Notes: generated by a model from the sequence alone, not told the origin. 13,152 nt of DNA from Pseudomonas sp. (GCA_003525045.1 DQGF01000305.1:1-13152), one strand, 5' to 3'; shown: positions 1-6,654, counted from the first letter of the stretch. Program-made: numbers and translations.

Positions 1-20
1 GAGTCTCGTTTCCCGCTCCA
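1..20 (+). tRNA. tRNA-Gly(GCC), 3' end only
   Basis: The first 20 bases fit the end of a tRNA exactly: the last four T-loop bases (GAGT), the 3' strand of the T stem (CTCGT), a 7-nt acceptor strand (TTCCCGC), discriminator T and CCA. This is the same as the 3' end of the enterobacterial tRNA-Gly(GCC) gene as I remember it, and U73 is usual for glycine tRNAs. The anticodon lies outside the window, so the identity is inferred. A strong terminator follows 6 bases later. Confidence 0.85.
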
Positions 21-26
21 AATTCA

Positions 27-57
27 CAAAAACGCCGCTCATCGAGCGGCGTTTTTG
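27..57. terminator. Bidirectional intrinsic terminator after tRNA-Gly
   Basis: A perfect inverted repeat pairs 27-40 with 44-57. The GC core (CGCCGCTC) is flanked by five A on the left and five T on the right, with a 3-nt loop. It works in both directions, so it can end the tRNA transcript and also serve the leftward exporter gene that stops at 132. Confidence 0.88.
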
Positions 58-87
58 TTTGCGCGCGATTTGTTCCGCACAATATAT

Positions 88-116
88 GGCCCGCCAGTCA
101 CCTGCGCGGGCCTTTT
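88..116 (+). terminator. Second hairpin terminator
   Basis: GGCCCGC (88-94) pairs with GCGGGCC (106-112) and is followed by TTTT on the plus strand. The loop is 11 nt. The minus-strand side has no U tract (ATATATT instead), so it most likely acts as a back-up for rightward transcription out of the tRNA gene. Confidence 0.6.
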
Positions 117-131
117 GCACGTTCGGCGTTT

Positions 132-770
132 TTACATCGACAGAATCAAACGCCCGGCGAACAAAATCAGAATCACCCCCATCGTCCGCTCGAACCAGTG
201 CCCCATGCGCATGAACAGCAATCGCACTCGGGCGCTGGAAAAAAACAGGGCGACGATGACAAACCACAGGGCATTCACGAAGCACATCCAGACGCCATAA
301 AGCGCTTGAATCTGTAGAGGTGTCGTGGCGCTGATAAGGGTGCTGAAGATTGCCAGGAAAAACAACGTGGCCTTGGGATTGGTGGCGTTGGTCAGGAAAC
401 CTGTGGTGAACGCCTTCAACAGCGTTTGCTCGATCACCGGTTGGTCTGCACCTTTGTCGCCTTCCAGCACGGTTTTGGGTTTGCTGCGCACCAGGCTGAC
501 GCCGAGGTAAAGAATGTAGGCGCCGCCCACCACCTTGGCCACCGTCATTAGCCAGGGCGTGGTGTGCATCAATGCGCCGACGCCGAGCAGGGTGTAAAGC
601 ACATGCACGGAAATGCCCGCACCGATGCCCAGCGCCGTGCAGATCCCGACTAATCGACCGAAACGCACACTTTGACGGATGGTGACCGCGAAGTCCGGTC
701 CGGGTGCGACCACGGCCAGGAAGTGAATAGTCGCCAGCGCCAGAAACTCGCCCAGGTAATTCGAAAGCAT
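132..770 (-). CDS. LysE/RhtB-family amino acid exporter
   Basis: A predicted inner-membrane protein of 212 aa, the usual length for the RhtB/LysE exporters, which efflux amino acids such as homoserine, threonine or lysine. It has a family-typical N terminus with the APGPDF motif (residues 23-27), a conserved NPKATLFF stretch (131-138), and about five or six hydrophobic segments around a hydrophilic central loop (95-118). The ATG at 770 lies one base after the stop codon of the oxygenase gene, and a TGGAG ribosome site sits inside the end of that gene, so the two are translationally coupled. A start at 818 would overlap the oxygenase by 47 bases and is less likely. The coupling suggests that it exports the substrate or product of the oxygenase. 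The actual substrate cannot be read from the sequence. Confidence 0.88.
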   Translation of the reverse strand: MLSNYLGEFLALATIHFLAVVAPGPDFAVTIRQSVRFGRLVGICTALGIGAGISVHVLYTLLGVGALMHTTPWLMTVAKVVGGAYILYLGVSLVRSKPKTVLEGDKGADQPVIEQTLLKAFTTGFLTNATNPKATLFFLAIFSTLISATTPLQIQALYGVWMCFVNALWFVIVALFFSSARVRLLFMRMGHWFERTMGVILILFAGRLILSM

Positions 771-771
771 C

Positions 772-1542
772 TCAACTCCAGAAGGTAAGGGGTGCAGCAT
801 TGCCGCGATAGCCGACAAAGAAAGAAAGGCTCAAGCGCGGGTCGGCCACACCCGGAGTCACCGAGTGCATGCAGCGCGAGTTGAACATGATGAAGTCACC
901 GGGCTCAGGACGAATCTCCAGGGTCGGAACGCCGAGCACGGCAGGGTCAATGCCGTAGCTGTCGCCACGCATTTCGTCGAATTGGTCCGGAGAAATATCG
1001 TCGTCCCACATCTGCAATGCGCCACCTTCGGCGGGCATGTTCAGGTAAACGTTGCAGGCGAACTGCGCTTCCAGGCTTCTGGCCTGGTAACTGTCCGGGG
1101 CGTCCTTGGCGAAAATGTCGTGGTGGGCGAGAAAGCACACGCCAGGTTTCACTACCCGGGACAGCCCTACATACATTTTTCGGCCGTAGAGATTCTCCAG
1201 ATGCGCACCCGCCGGCCAGGATTCGTCGAGCATGCAACGTAGGGTATCGACCGGGGATGAGTAGGGCGCACAGCGGTTGCGCAATTCCGCTATGTTGCGG
1301 GTGGCGCGCGCGAAATAGTCCTCGATCAGCAGCGGCTGGTTTTCCGCTTCATAAAACGCCATGCCGATGCGACCGATGCTCGGTGCGTTGATATAGCCTT
1401 CGAAGCCGGGGGCGAGGATTTTGTCGCCAATCTGAATCGCCAGCGGTCGGGGCAGCAAGCCTTTGACGCGGATGGCGAGGACTTCTTCGTTGGCCAGTTT
1501 TTTTATGCACGTCTCATCGAGACGCTCGACGTCAAGCATCAT
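772..1542 (-). CDS. 2OG-Fe(II) oxygenase, probable free amino acid hydroxylase
   Basis: A 256-aa soluble protein with the signature of 2-oxoglutarate/Fe(II)-dependent oxygenases: H140-x-D142, distal H226 in a MHSVTPG context, and R236 ten residues later, which fits the 2OG carboxylate ligand. The sequence around PEPGDFIMFNSRCMHSV is typical of the double-stranded beta-helix end. Length and layout resemble the BesD-like enzymes that act on free amino acids. BesD-type halogenases carry Gly in place of the iron-binding Asp; here the Asp is kept, so hydroxylation rather than chlorination is expected. The substrate is unknown. Two adjacent ATGs (1540-1542 and 1537-1539) are possible starts, and the ribosome site is weak (GGA about 13 nt upstream). 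The gene sits 93 bases after the AlaX gene and is coupled to the exporter. A plainer alternative is a peptide or small-molecule dioxygenase unrelated to BesD. Confidence 0.85.
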   Translation of the reverse strand: MMLDVERLDETCIKKLANEEVLAIRVKGLLPRPLAIQIGDKILAPGFEGYINAPSIGRIGMAFYEAENQPLLIEDYFARATRNIAELRNRCAPYSSPVDTLRCMLDESWPAGAHLENLYGRKMYVGLSRVVKPGVCFLAHHDIFAKDAPDSYQARSLEAQFACNVYLNMPAEGGALQMWDDDISPDQFDEMRGDSYGIDPAVLGVPTLEIRPEPGDFIMFNSRCMHSVTPGVADPRLSLSFFVGYRGNAAPLTFWS

Positions 1543-1572
1543 GGTTAAGGTCCATCTATCAGAGAGTCAAAG

Positions 1573-1592
1573 GAACCCGCGGATGCGGGCTC
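1573..1592 (-). terminator. Hairpin between alaX-like gene and oxygenase, weak terminator or attenuator
   Basis: On the minus strand GAGCCCGC (1592-1585) pairs with GCGGGTTC (1580-1573) including one G-U pair, with a 4-nt loop, and is followed by CCTTTGACT. The stem is strong but the U tract is poor. It would lower, not abolish, read-through from the AlaX gene into the oxygenase gene. Confidence 0.4.
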
Positions 1593-1635
1593 CCCCGGCG
1601 TCAGGCGATGGCCGGGCTCGGCATCGCCAAAATGC

Positions 1636-2262
1636 TCAGTTCACGTCGTAGTGAACTGACAGCGTTCCTTTCTTCTGCAAAACGGAAGTGATCGAGACCG
1701 TGCCCAAATCCTTCAGGCTACGTACATGGGTGCCGCCGCAACCGTAGGCGGGCAACTCACCAAAACCGATTTCCCGGGCGCCTTCGCGTAATGACGTCAG
1801 GCGCGGCAAGTTATAGGCGATCCACTGCTCGATGCCGTGCTGAAGAGTCTGGGCATCAACGTCTTGTGCTGAATCCTCCGGCTTGAACTGCACGCGTCCT
1901 TCGCCCGGCCAGTGATGCGCCTTGATCGGCATCCAGCCCATGGCCTGAACAAAGTGACCGATCAGATGGCCGGCTGAGTGCATGCGCGTGTTGAACTGGC
2001 GACGTTGTTCGTCGACCCGAATCTGGGTCATGCCCGGTTTTACCGGGCGGTCGACGAAATGGATGATCCGGCCCGGATCCTGAACCACGCGCAGTACTTG
2101 GCTTTCACCGATCCAGCCGGTGTCGAAGGGTTGCCCGCCGCCCTGAGGATGAAACAGCGTGGCGCGCAGTACCACGGCAAATTCGTTTTCGCAGGGTGTG
2201 CAATCCAGGACTTCTACGTTGGCCTTGAGATCATCACTATGGAAAAAGAGGCGAAGCGTCAT
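1636..2262 (-). CDS. AlaX-type alanyl-tRNA editing hydrolase
   Basis: A 208-aa free-standing homologue of the AlaRS editing domain. Known AlaX proteins hydrolyse tRNA(Ala) wrongly charged with serine or glycine. The zinc-site residues are visible: H95 and H99 in HSAGH, C175 and H179 in CGGTH. The glycine-rich FHPQGGGQP motif (37-45) typical of the editing fold is also present. There is no aminoacylation domain and no C-Ala domain, so this is a short AlaX form. The ATG at 2262 is preceded by AAGG about 10 nt upstream. The gene is first in a leftward set with the 2OG oxygenase and exporter, and is divergent from a LysR regulator. That setting suggests it may clear tRNA charged with an unusual amino acid, but ordinary Ser-tRNA(Ala) editing is equally compatible with the sequence. 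Confidence 0.9.
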   Translation of the reverse strand: MTLRLFFHSDDLKANVEVLDCTPCENEFAVVLRATLFHPQGGGQPFDTGWIGESQVLRVVQDPGRIIHFVDRPVKPGMTQIRVDEQRRQFNTRMHSAGHLIGHFVQAMGWMPIKAHHWPGEGRVQFKPEDSAQDVDAQTLQHGIEQWIAYNLPRLTSLREGAREIGFGELPAYGCGGTHVRSLKDLGTVSITSVLQKKGTLSVHYDVN

Positions 2263-2294
2263 AGTCCATGACCTTATTAAAATTTCTATTTTTT

Positions 2295-2323
2295 ATTATA
2301 TGGAGAGCGCAATTGCGTGATAA
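2295..2323 (-). promoter_or_regulatory. Candidate sigma-70 promoter of the alaX-oxygenase-exporter set
   Basis: Reading leftward, TTATCA (2323-2318) and a perfect TATAAT (2300-2295) are separated by exactly 17 bases. Transcription would start near 2288, about 25 bases before the ATG at 2262. The surrounding DNA is markedly AT-rich compared with its neighbours. Confidence 0.6.
2308..2317. promoter_or_regulatory. Palindrome CGCAATTGCG, candidate LysR operator
   Basis: A perfect 10-bp palindrome lies inside the spacer of the leftward promoter, next to its -35 box, and 37 bases upstream of the regulator's GTG. That is a usual place for an autoregulating LysR-type protein to bind. Only the symmetry and position are seen; binding is inferred. 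It overlaps the likely promoter region of the regulator (GATAAT at 2319-2324). Confidence 0.4.
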
Positions 2324-2353
2324 TCCGTTCAAACATCAAAGGACTGTTGCGCT

Positions 2354-3352
2354 GTGAACATAAATCTTCCACTGCCGCTGCTCGGTGAAATGGCGATTTT
2401 CGTCAAGGTTGTCGAGACCGGAAGTTTCTCCGAGGCGGCTCGCCAGCTGGGTTCTTCGCCCTCGGCGGTCAGTCGCAGTATCTCGCGTCTGGAGAAGGCA
2501 CTCGCCACCCGGTTGCTGCAACGAACCACCCGTAAACTGCGCCTGAGCGACGGTGGCGAGGAAGTGTTCAAGCGCTGCCAGGAAATGGTCAGCGCGGCCA
2601 AGTCGGTGATGGAAATCAGTGGCCAGTTCACCCACGAAGCGGAAGGACTGGTGCGCGTCAGCGTGCCAAAAGCGGTAGGGCGGTTCGTGATTCATCCGCA
2701 TATGCCGGAATTTTTGCGGCGTTATCCCAAAGTCGATGTGGAGTTGTTGCTCGAGGACCGTCAGGTGGACTTGATCGACGACAATGTCGACCTGGCAATT
2801 CGTATTACCGATCGGCCACCCGCCGGACTGGTGGGACGGCAACTGTTGACCATCGACCATTTGCTCTGCGCAACGCCGCAGTATCTGGCCGAACACGGCA
2901 CGCCGCCCCATCCTCATGACTTGCTCAATCACAGTTGCATCTACCTGGGCGAAACCCCAAGCGATGCGCGGTGGAAATTCAAGAAAGGCAGCAAAGCCGT
3001 GACTGTCGGCGTGCGTGGACGTTATGCGGCCAATCACACCGGTGTGCGCTTGGGCGCAGTGCTGCAACACATCGGGATCGGCAGCCTGCCGTACTTCACC
3101 GCACGTTATGCGCTGGAGCAGGGGCTGATCGTGCAGGTGTTGCCGGACTGGACTTTTCTGGCGTCCTACCACGGTGGGGCCTGGCTACTGCATTCGCCGA
3201 CCCGTTATCTGCCGCCCAAGCTTCGGGTATTGATCGATTATCTGGTGGAGTGCCTGGAGAAGGAGCCGACCTTGAGCAAGCCGGGCAAGCCGAGTGCGTT
3301 GGGCAAGGTCGCGGCGCAATATGAGTTACCCGAGAGTGATGGGTTGTTCTGA
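2354..3352 (+). CDS. LysR-family transcriptional regulator
   Basis: A 332-aa LysR-type regulator. The N-terminal winged helix-turn-helix covers about residues 13-72, with the classic pattern MAIFVKVVETGSFSEAARQL followed by SPSAVSRSISRLEKAL. The effector-binding domain spans roughly 97-305. The start is a GTG at 2354 with AAAGGA about 11 nt upstream; the next methionine (codon 13, 2390) would remove the conserved leader before the helix-turn-helix. The gene diverges from the alaX-oxygenase-exporter set across 91 bases holding an AT-rich promoter and a palindrome, the classic arrangement for a LysR protein controlling the neighbouring operon. The likely effector is the amino acid handled by those genes (inference). 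A bidirectional terminator ends the transcript. Confidence 0.92.
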   Translation: MNINLPLPLLGEMAIFVKVVETGSFSEAARQLGSSPSAVSRSISRLEKALATRLLQRTTRKLRLSDGGEEVFKRCQEMVSAAKSVMEISGQFTHEAEGLVRVSVPKAVGRFVIHPHMPEFLRRYPKVDVELLLEDRQVDLIDDNVDLAIRITDRPPAGLVGRQLLTIDHLLCATPQYLAEHGTPPHPHDLLNHSCIYLGETPSDARWKFKKGSKAVTVGVRGRYAANHTGVRLGAVLQHIGIGSLPYFTARYALEQGLIVQVLPDWTFLASYHGGAWLLHSPTRYLPPKLRVLIDYLVECLEKEPTLSKPGKPSALGKVAAQYELPESDGLF

Positions 3353-3402
3353 CGGGCCTCGAAGGCGTCCGTCCAGTCACCACATAATTCGGCAATTCCA
3401 AA

Positions 3403-3436
3403 AAAAGGCCCGCATGAATAACCATGCGGGCCTTTT
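3403..3436. terminator. Bidirectional intrinsic terminator
   Basis: A perfect 14-bp stem joins 3403-3416 and 3423-3436 around a 6-nt loop, with four A at the left foot and four T at the right foot. It lies between the converging LysR gene (stop 3352) and the leftward small gene (stop 3453) and can serve both. Confidence 0.9.
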
Positions 3437-3452
3437 GATTTGCGACCGTGGA

Positions 3453-3860
3453 TCAGTGCTTGCTGTCGTCGTTCGACATCGCCAGCAGCTGCTTTTCCTG
3501 GTTCCAGTCGAACGGTTCGTCGTTCTGTTCGGCTTCGAAACGACGCTCCTCCAGCGCCTGGTACAGGGCGATTTCATCGTCGGGCATGTAATGCAGGCAG
3601 TCACCGGCGAAGTACCACAGCAGGTCGCGCGGGACCAGGTGGGCGATTTGCGGATAGCGGGTGATCACCTGGCACAGAATGTCCTGCCCCAGGTATTGGC
3701 TTTCGATCGGATCGACCGGCAGCAATGCACGCAGTTCGTCGAAGCGCTCCAGGAACAAGGCATGGCTTTCTTCGGGAACCTGTTCGGCCTCACCTACAGC
3801 GACCAGGATACTGCGCAGGTGGTCGAGCAAGACAAGATGATCGGCAACGACGTTGGACAC
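3453..3860 (-). CDS. PA2817-like small protein, function unknown
   Basis: A 135-aa acidic, soluble protein with no signal peptide or membrane segment and several helical-looking stretches. I recognise it as the 'PA2817 family' kept beside fadE in Pseudomonas; no function is known to me. The open frame extends to a TTG at 3881, but the better start is GTG at 3860, with GAGG (3873-3870) nine bases upstream and an N terminus MSNVVADHLVLLDHL. The gene lies just downstream of the large acyl-CoA dehydrogenase on the same strand. A partial hairpin and a possible own promoter (TATACT at 3899-3894) lie between them. A role linked to fatty acid oxidation is suggested only by position. Confidence 0.82.
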   Translation of the reverse strand: MSNVVADHLVLLDHLRSILVAVGEAEQVPEESHALFLERFDELRALLPVDPIESQYLGQDILCQVITRYPQIAHLVPRDLLWYFAGDCLHYMPDDEIALYQALEERRFEAEQNDEPFDWNQEKQLLAMSNDDSKH

Positions 3861-3869
3861 GAGATAAGT

Positions 3870-3873
3870 CCTC
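3870..3873 (-). promoter_or_regulatory. Ribosome binding site deciding the GTG start of the PA2817-like gene
   Basis: GAGG on the minus strand lies 9 bases before the GTG at 3860. The upstream TTG at 3881 has no such site, so the shorter reading is preferred. Confidence 0.6.
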
Positions 3874-3893
3874 AAGAGCAAAACGGGCGCGGG

Positions 3894-3922
3894 AGTATAA
3901 AGCGCCTGCGCCTTTTTTTACA
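3894..3922 (-). promoter_or_regulatory. Possible promoter for the PA2817-like gene
   Basis: TGTAAA (3922-3917) and TATACT (3899-3894) are 17 bases apart on the minus strand. The -10 box is good (5 of 6) and the -35 box is weak. It overlaps the left arm of the hairpin described next. Confidence 0.35.
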
Positions 3923-3953
3923 TGGTAGAGAGCACATGGTAAAGGGCGCAGGC
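3904..3953 (-). terminator. Hairpin downstream of fadE, weak terminator
   Basis: On the minus strand GCCTGCGCC (3953-3945) pairs perfectly with GGCGCAGGC (3912-3904) across a 32-nt loop, beginning 4 bases past the fadE stop codon. The tail is GCTTTATA, with no real U tract. The loop holds a direct repeat ACATGGTA (3920-3927 and 3934-3941). It could end some fadE transcripts or protect the 3' end. Confidence 0.35.
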
Positions 3954-3957
3954 TGGA

Positions 3958-6405
3958 TCAGCGGACCTTTCCTTGCGCCAGCGCCAGCTCCTCTTTGTCG
4001 AAATCATCGACATCGATCACCCTGCGTCGCGCTGCTTCGGCATCACGCAGGGTTTGCGCCTCCCCTGGCTGCAACACGCCGGCTTCCAACGCTGCATCGA
4101 TGGCGTGTTCTCCGGCCGCCGGTTTGACCTGACCGCTTTTGAGCGCCACATGCATTTTTTTCTGCAAGGGCTGCGCCGCGTTCAACAGGTTGCAAGCGTG
4201 TTGCAACGCGCCGACTGCATCATCGGCTGATTGCGGACGGTAGCAACCGTCGAGCAATTCTTCGAGGGTCGGATCGCCCTTGGCACGGCCAATCACCGCC
4301 GCTACTTCCGCGCCGAGCGTGTCCGATGGTCCTTTGTGACGACGACCAAACGGGAATACGATCACCCGCAGCAGGCAACCCAGCACCTTGTTCGGGAAGT
4401 TGCTCAGCAGTTCATCGAGTGCACGCTCCGACTGGCCCAGGCTTTCTTCCATGGCCCAGGTAAACAGCGGTGCCATGTGGTCCGGTGAATCGAGGTCGTG
4501 GTAACGCTTGAGCGCGGCGGAGGCGAGGTACATGTTGCTGAGTACGTCCCCCAAACGGGCCGACAAGCGTTCGCGACGTTTCAGCTCACCGCCCAGCAGC
4601 ATCATGCTCAGGTCGGCGAGCATGGCGAATGCGGCTGCCTGACGATTGAGGGCACGGAAATAACCCTGGCTGAGCGTGTTGCCTGGCGCGTGTTCGAAAT
4701 GCCCGAAGCCGAGGTTCAGCACCAGCGTGCTGGCGGCGTTGCCCACGGCGAAACCGATGTGTTTGAGCAGCAGGCCATCGAACTCGGTGAGTGCCTGGTC
4801 CTTGTCTTCGCGGCCGGCCAGGGCCATTTCCTTGAGCACGAAAGGATGGCAGCGAATCGCGCCCTGACCGAAGATCATCAGGTTGCGCGAGAGTATGTTC
4901 GCGCCTTCCACGGTGATGAAAATCGGCGCGCCATTCCAGCTGCGACCAAGGTAGTTGTTCGGCCCCATGATGATCGCCTTGCCGCCGTGCACGTCCATGG
5001 CGTGGCTGATGCACTCGCGGCCGCGTTCGGTGAGGTGATACTTGAGAATCGCCGACAGCACCGAGGGCTTTTCGCCGAGGTCCACTGCGTTGGCGGTCAG
5101 CATCCGCGCGGCGTCCATCATCCAGGCGTTGCCACCGATGCGCGCCATGGCTTCTTGAATGCCTTCGAAGGCGGAGAGCGGCACGTTGAACTGCTCGCGA
5201 ATTTGCGCGTATTGGCCCGTCACCAGACTGGTGAATTTCGCCGCGCCAGTGCCCACTGCAGGCAACGAAATCGAACGCCCGACCGACAGGCAGTTCATCA
5301 GCATCATCCAGCCTTTGCCGAGCATTTCCTGGCCGCCGATGAGGAAGTCCAGGGGAATGAACACATCCTTGCCCGAGTTCGGGCCATTCATGAACGAAGC
5401 GCCCAAAGGCAAGTGACGGCGGCCGATTTCGACGCCGGCGGTGTCGGTCGGGATCAGCGCCAGGCTGATGCCCAGGTCTTCTTTCTCCCCCAGCAGGTGA
5501 TCCGGGTCGTAGGCCTTGAACGCCAGGCCGAGGAGGGTAGCGACCGGGCCGAGTGTGATGTAGCGCTTTTCCCAGTTCAGGCGCAGGCCGAGGGTTTCCT
5601 TGCCTGCCCATTCGCCTTTGCAAATGACCCCGGTGTCGGGCATCGCGCCGGCGTCGGAGCCGGCCAGCGGACCGGTCAACGCGAAACAGGGAATGTCGTC
5701 CCCACGCGCCAGTCGAGGCAGGTAATGATTACGTTGCTCGTCGGTCCCGTAATGCAGCAACAGTTCGGCCGGGCCCAGGGAATTAGGGACCATCACAGTG
5801 GAGGCGAGGTCGCCGCTGCGGGTCGCCAGTTTCATCGCCACCTGGGAGTGAGCATAGGCAGAGAAGCCCTTGCCGCCGAATTCCTTGGGAATGATCAGGG
5901 CGAAGAAACCGTTGTCCTTGATGTGGGTCCAGGCTTCGGGAGGCAGGTCCATGTCTTGCCCCACCTGCCAGTCGCTGACCATGGCGCAGAGTTCTTCGGT
6001 CGGGCCGTCAATAAAGGCCTGTTCCTCTTCGCTCAGTTGCGCTTTGGGATAGGACAGCAGTTTGTCCCAGTCCGGACGACCGCTGAACAGTTCACCGTCC
6101 CACCACACCGTGCCGGCGTCAATGGCGTCGCGTTCGGTTTGCGACATCGGCGGCAGGGTCTTCTGGAACCAGCTGAACATCGGCGCACTGAAGTATTTGC
6201 GACGCAGGTCGGGTAGCAATAGCGGGGCTGCGGAGGCGGCGAGCAACACCCAGAAAATCAGCAGCAGCCAACCCGGTGCGCGGCTGAAAATGCCCATCGC
6301 CAACAGGTAGACAGCAACGATGCCCATGGCGGGCAGCGGGGCAATGCGGCGGTGAGCCAAATAAGCTATTCCGACAACCAGAACCAGTATCCACAACAGC
6401 AGCAT
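3958..6405 (-). CDS. fadE: Acyl-CoA dehydrogenase, E. coli FadE type
   Basis: An 815-aa protein, essentially the length of E. coli FadE (814). It catalyses the first step of fatty acid beta-oxidation, FAD-dependent conversion of acyl-CoA to trans-2-enoyl-CoA. Two hydrophobic segments (about 2-22 and 25-66) anchor it in the inner membrane. The dehydrogenase core runs from about 120 to 530, with the flavin/substrate loop ALTGPLAGSDAG near 242-253 and the presumed catalytic Glu at about 500 in FITVEGANILSRNL. The remaining third matches the DUF1974 tail of the FadE group. The ATG at 6405 has a strong GGAGG seven bases upstream; the 9-codon extension to 6432 has none. It corresponds to PA2815 by memory. 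Pseudomonads carry several acyl-CoA dehydrogenases, so the chain-length preference is not known. No clear PsrA-type operator was found upstream. Confidence 0.93.
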   Translation of the reverse strand: MLLLWILVLVVGIAYLAHRRIAPLPAMGIVAVYLLAMGIFSRAPGWLLLIFWVLLAASAAPLLLPDLRRKYFSAPMFSWFQKTLPPMSQTERDAIDAGTVWWDGELFSGRPDWDKLLSYPKAQLSEEEQAFIDGPTEELCAMVSDWQVGQDMDLPPEAWTHIKDNGFFALIIPKEFGGKGFSAYAHSQVAMKLATRSGDLASTVMVPNSLGPAELLLHYGTDEQRNHYLPRLARGDDIPCFALTGPLAGSDAGAMPDTGVICKGEWAGKETLGLRLNWEKRYITLGPVATLLGLAFKAYDPDHLLGEKEDLGISLALIPTDTAGVEIGRRHLPLGASFMNGPNSGKDVFIPLDFLIGGQEMLGKGWMMLMNCLSVGRSISLPAVGTGAAKFTSLVTGQYAQIREQFNVPLSAFEGIQEAMARIGGNAWMMDAARMLTANAVDLGEKPSVLSAILKYHLTERGRECISHAMDVHGGKAIIMGPNNYLGRSWNGAPIFITVEGANILSRNLMIFGQGAIRCHPFVLKEMALAGREDKDQALTEFDGLLLKHIGFAVGNAASTLVLNLGFGHFEHAPGNTLSQGYFRALNRQAAAFAMLADLSMMLLGGELKRRERLSARLGDVLSNMYLASAALKRYHDLDSPDHMAPLFTWAMEESLGQSERALDELLSNFPNKVLGCLLRVIVFPFGRRHKGPSDTLGAEVAAVIGRAKGDPTLEELLDGCYRPQSADDAVGALQHACNLLNAAQPLQKKMHVALKSGQVKPAAGEHAIDAALEAGVLQPGEAQTLRDAEAARRRVIDVDDFDKEELALAQGKVR

Positions 6406-6412
6406 ATTTAAT

Positions 6413-6417
6413 CCTCC
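6413..6417 (-). promoter_or_regulatory. Strong ribosome binding site of fadE
   Basis: GGAGG on the minus strand, seven bases before the ATG at 6405. It settles the start against an in-frame upstream ATG at 6432. Confidence 0.8.
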
Positions 6418-6598
6418 GTGAAACCAGGGCAAAACCAGCCTTCAGAGCTTAGACGGCATCCGCAAAACAGGGTGGTCAGAGCGATGTGATTGAAATCGTA
6501 GGAATCCGTGATGAATTTTGTAGGACTGATGGGTGACAGACCGTGAAAAATCATTCATTGAGCGAGCGACAATGCGCTCATGTTTGGCCGAAACGTCG

Positions 6599-6628
6599 TT
6601 ATCTCTGTGCTTAACCTGTCGCTAGACT
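6599..6628 (+). promoter_or_regulatory. Possible promoter of the transglutaminase-like gene
   Basis: TTATCT (6599-6604) and TAGACT (6623-6628) with an 18-base spacer, ending 26 bases before the ATG at 6655. Both boxes are moderate matches. The 249 bases between fadE and this gene otherwise hold only an AT-rich stretch with no clear operator. Confidence 0.3.
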
Positions 6629-6654
6629 CGTGGCTTCCCCAGGAGATTGTTCTC

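Noticed and set aside
771..818. An earlier start for the exporter at 818
   Set aside because: It would overlap the oxygenase by 47 bases and add residues ahead of the family-typical N terminus.
1542..1570. A promoter with TTGACT (1570-1565) for the oxygenase
   Set aside because: The matching -10 position is TAACCA and overlaps the start codon, so it could not yield a useful transcript.
2336..3172. A 278-codon minus-strand frame opposite the LysR gene
   Set aside because: It overlaps an intact LysR gene completely and has no ribosome site or family pattern.
3294..4127. A plus-strand frame running across the terminator at 3403-3436
   Set aside because: It crosses a strong bidirectional terminator and lies opposite two genes with better evidence.
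4498..6216. A 572-codon open frame on the plus strand opposite fadE
   Set aside because: It is antisense to a gene with clear FadE domains and reads as low-complexity His/Arg/Gln/Val-rich sequence, the usual shadow of GC-rich codon bias.
6406..6432. A 9-codon upstream extension of fadE
   Set aside because: The ATG at 6405 has a perfect GGAGG at seven bases; the upstream ATG has none.
6480..6600. A PsrA/FadR-type operator before fadE
   Set aside because: GAAACGTCGTT near 6590 is only a partial match to the GAAAC-N4-GTTTC type of site and lies nearer the divergent gene.
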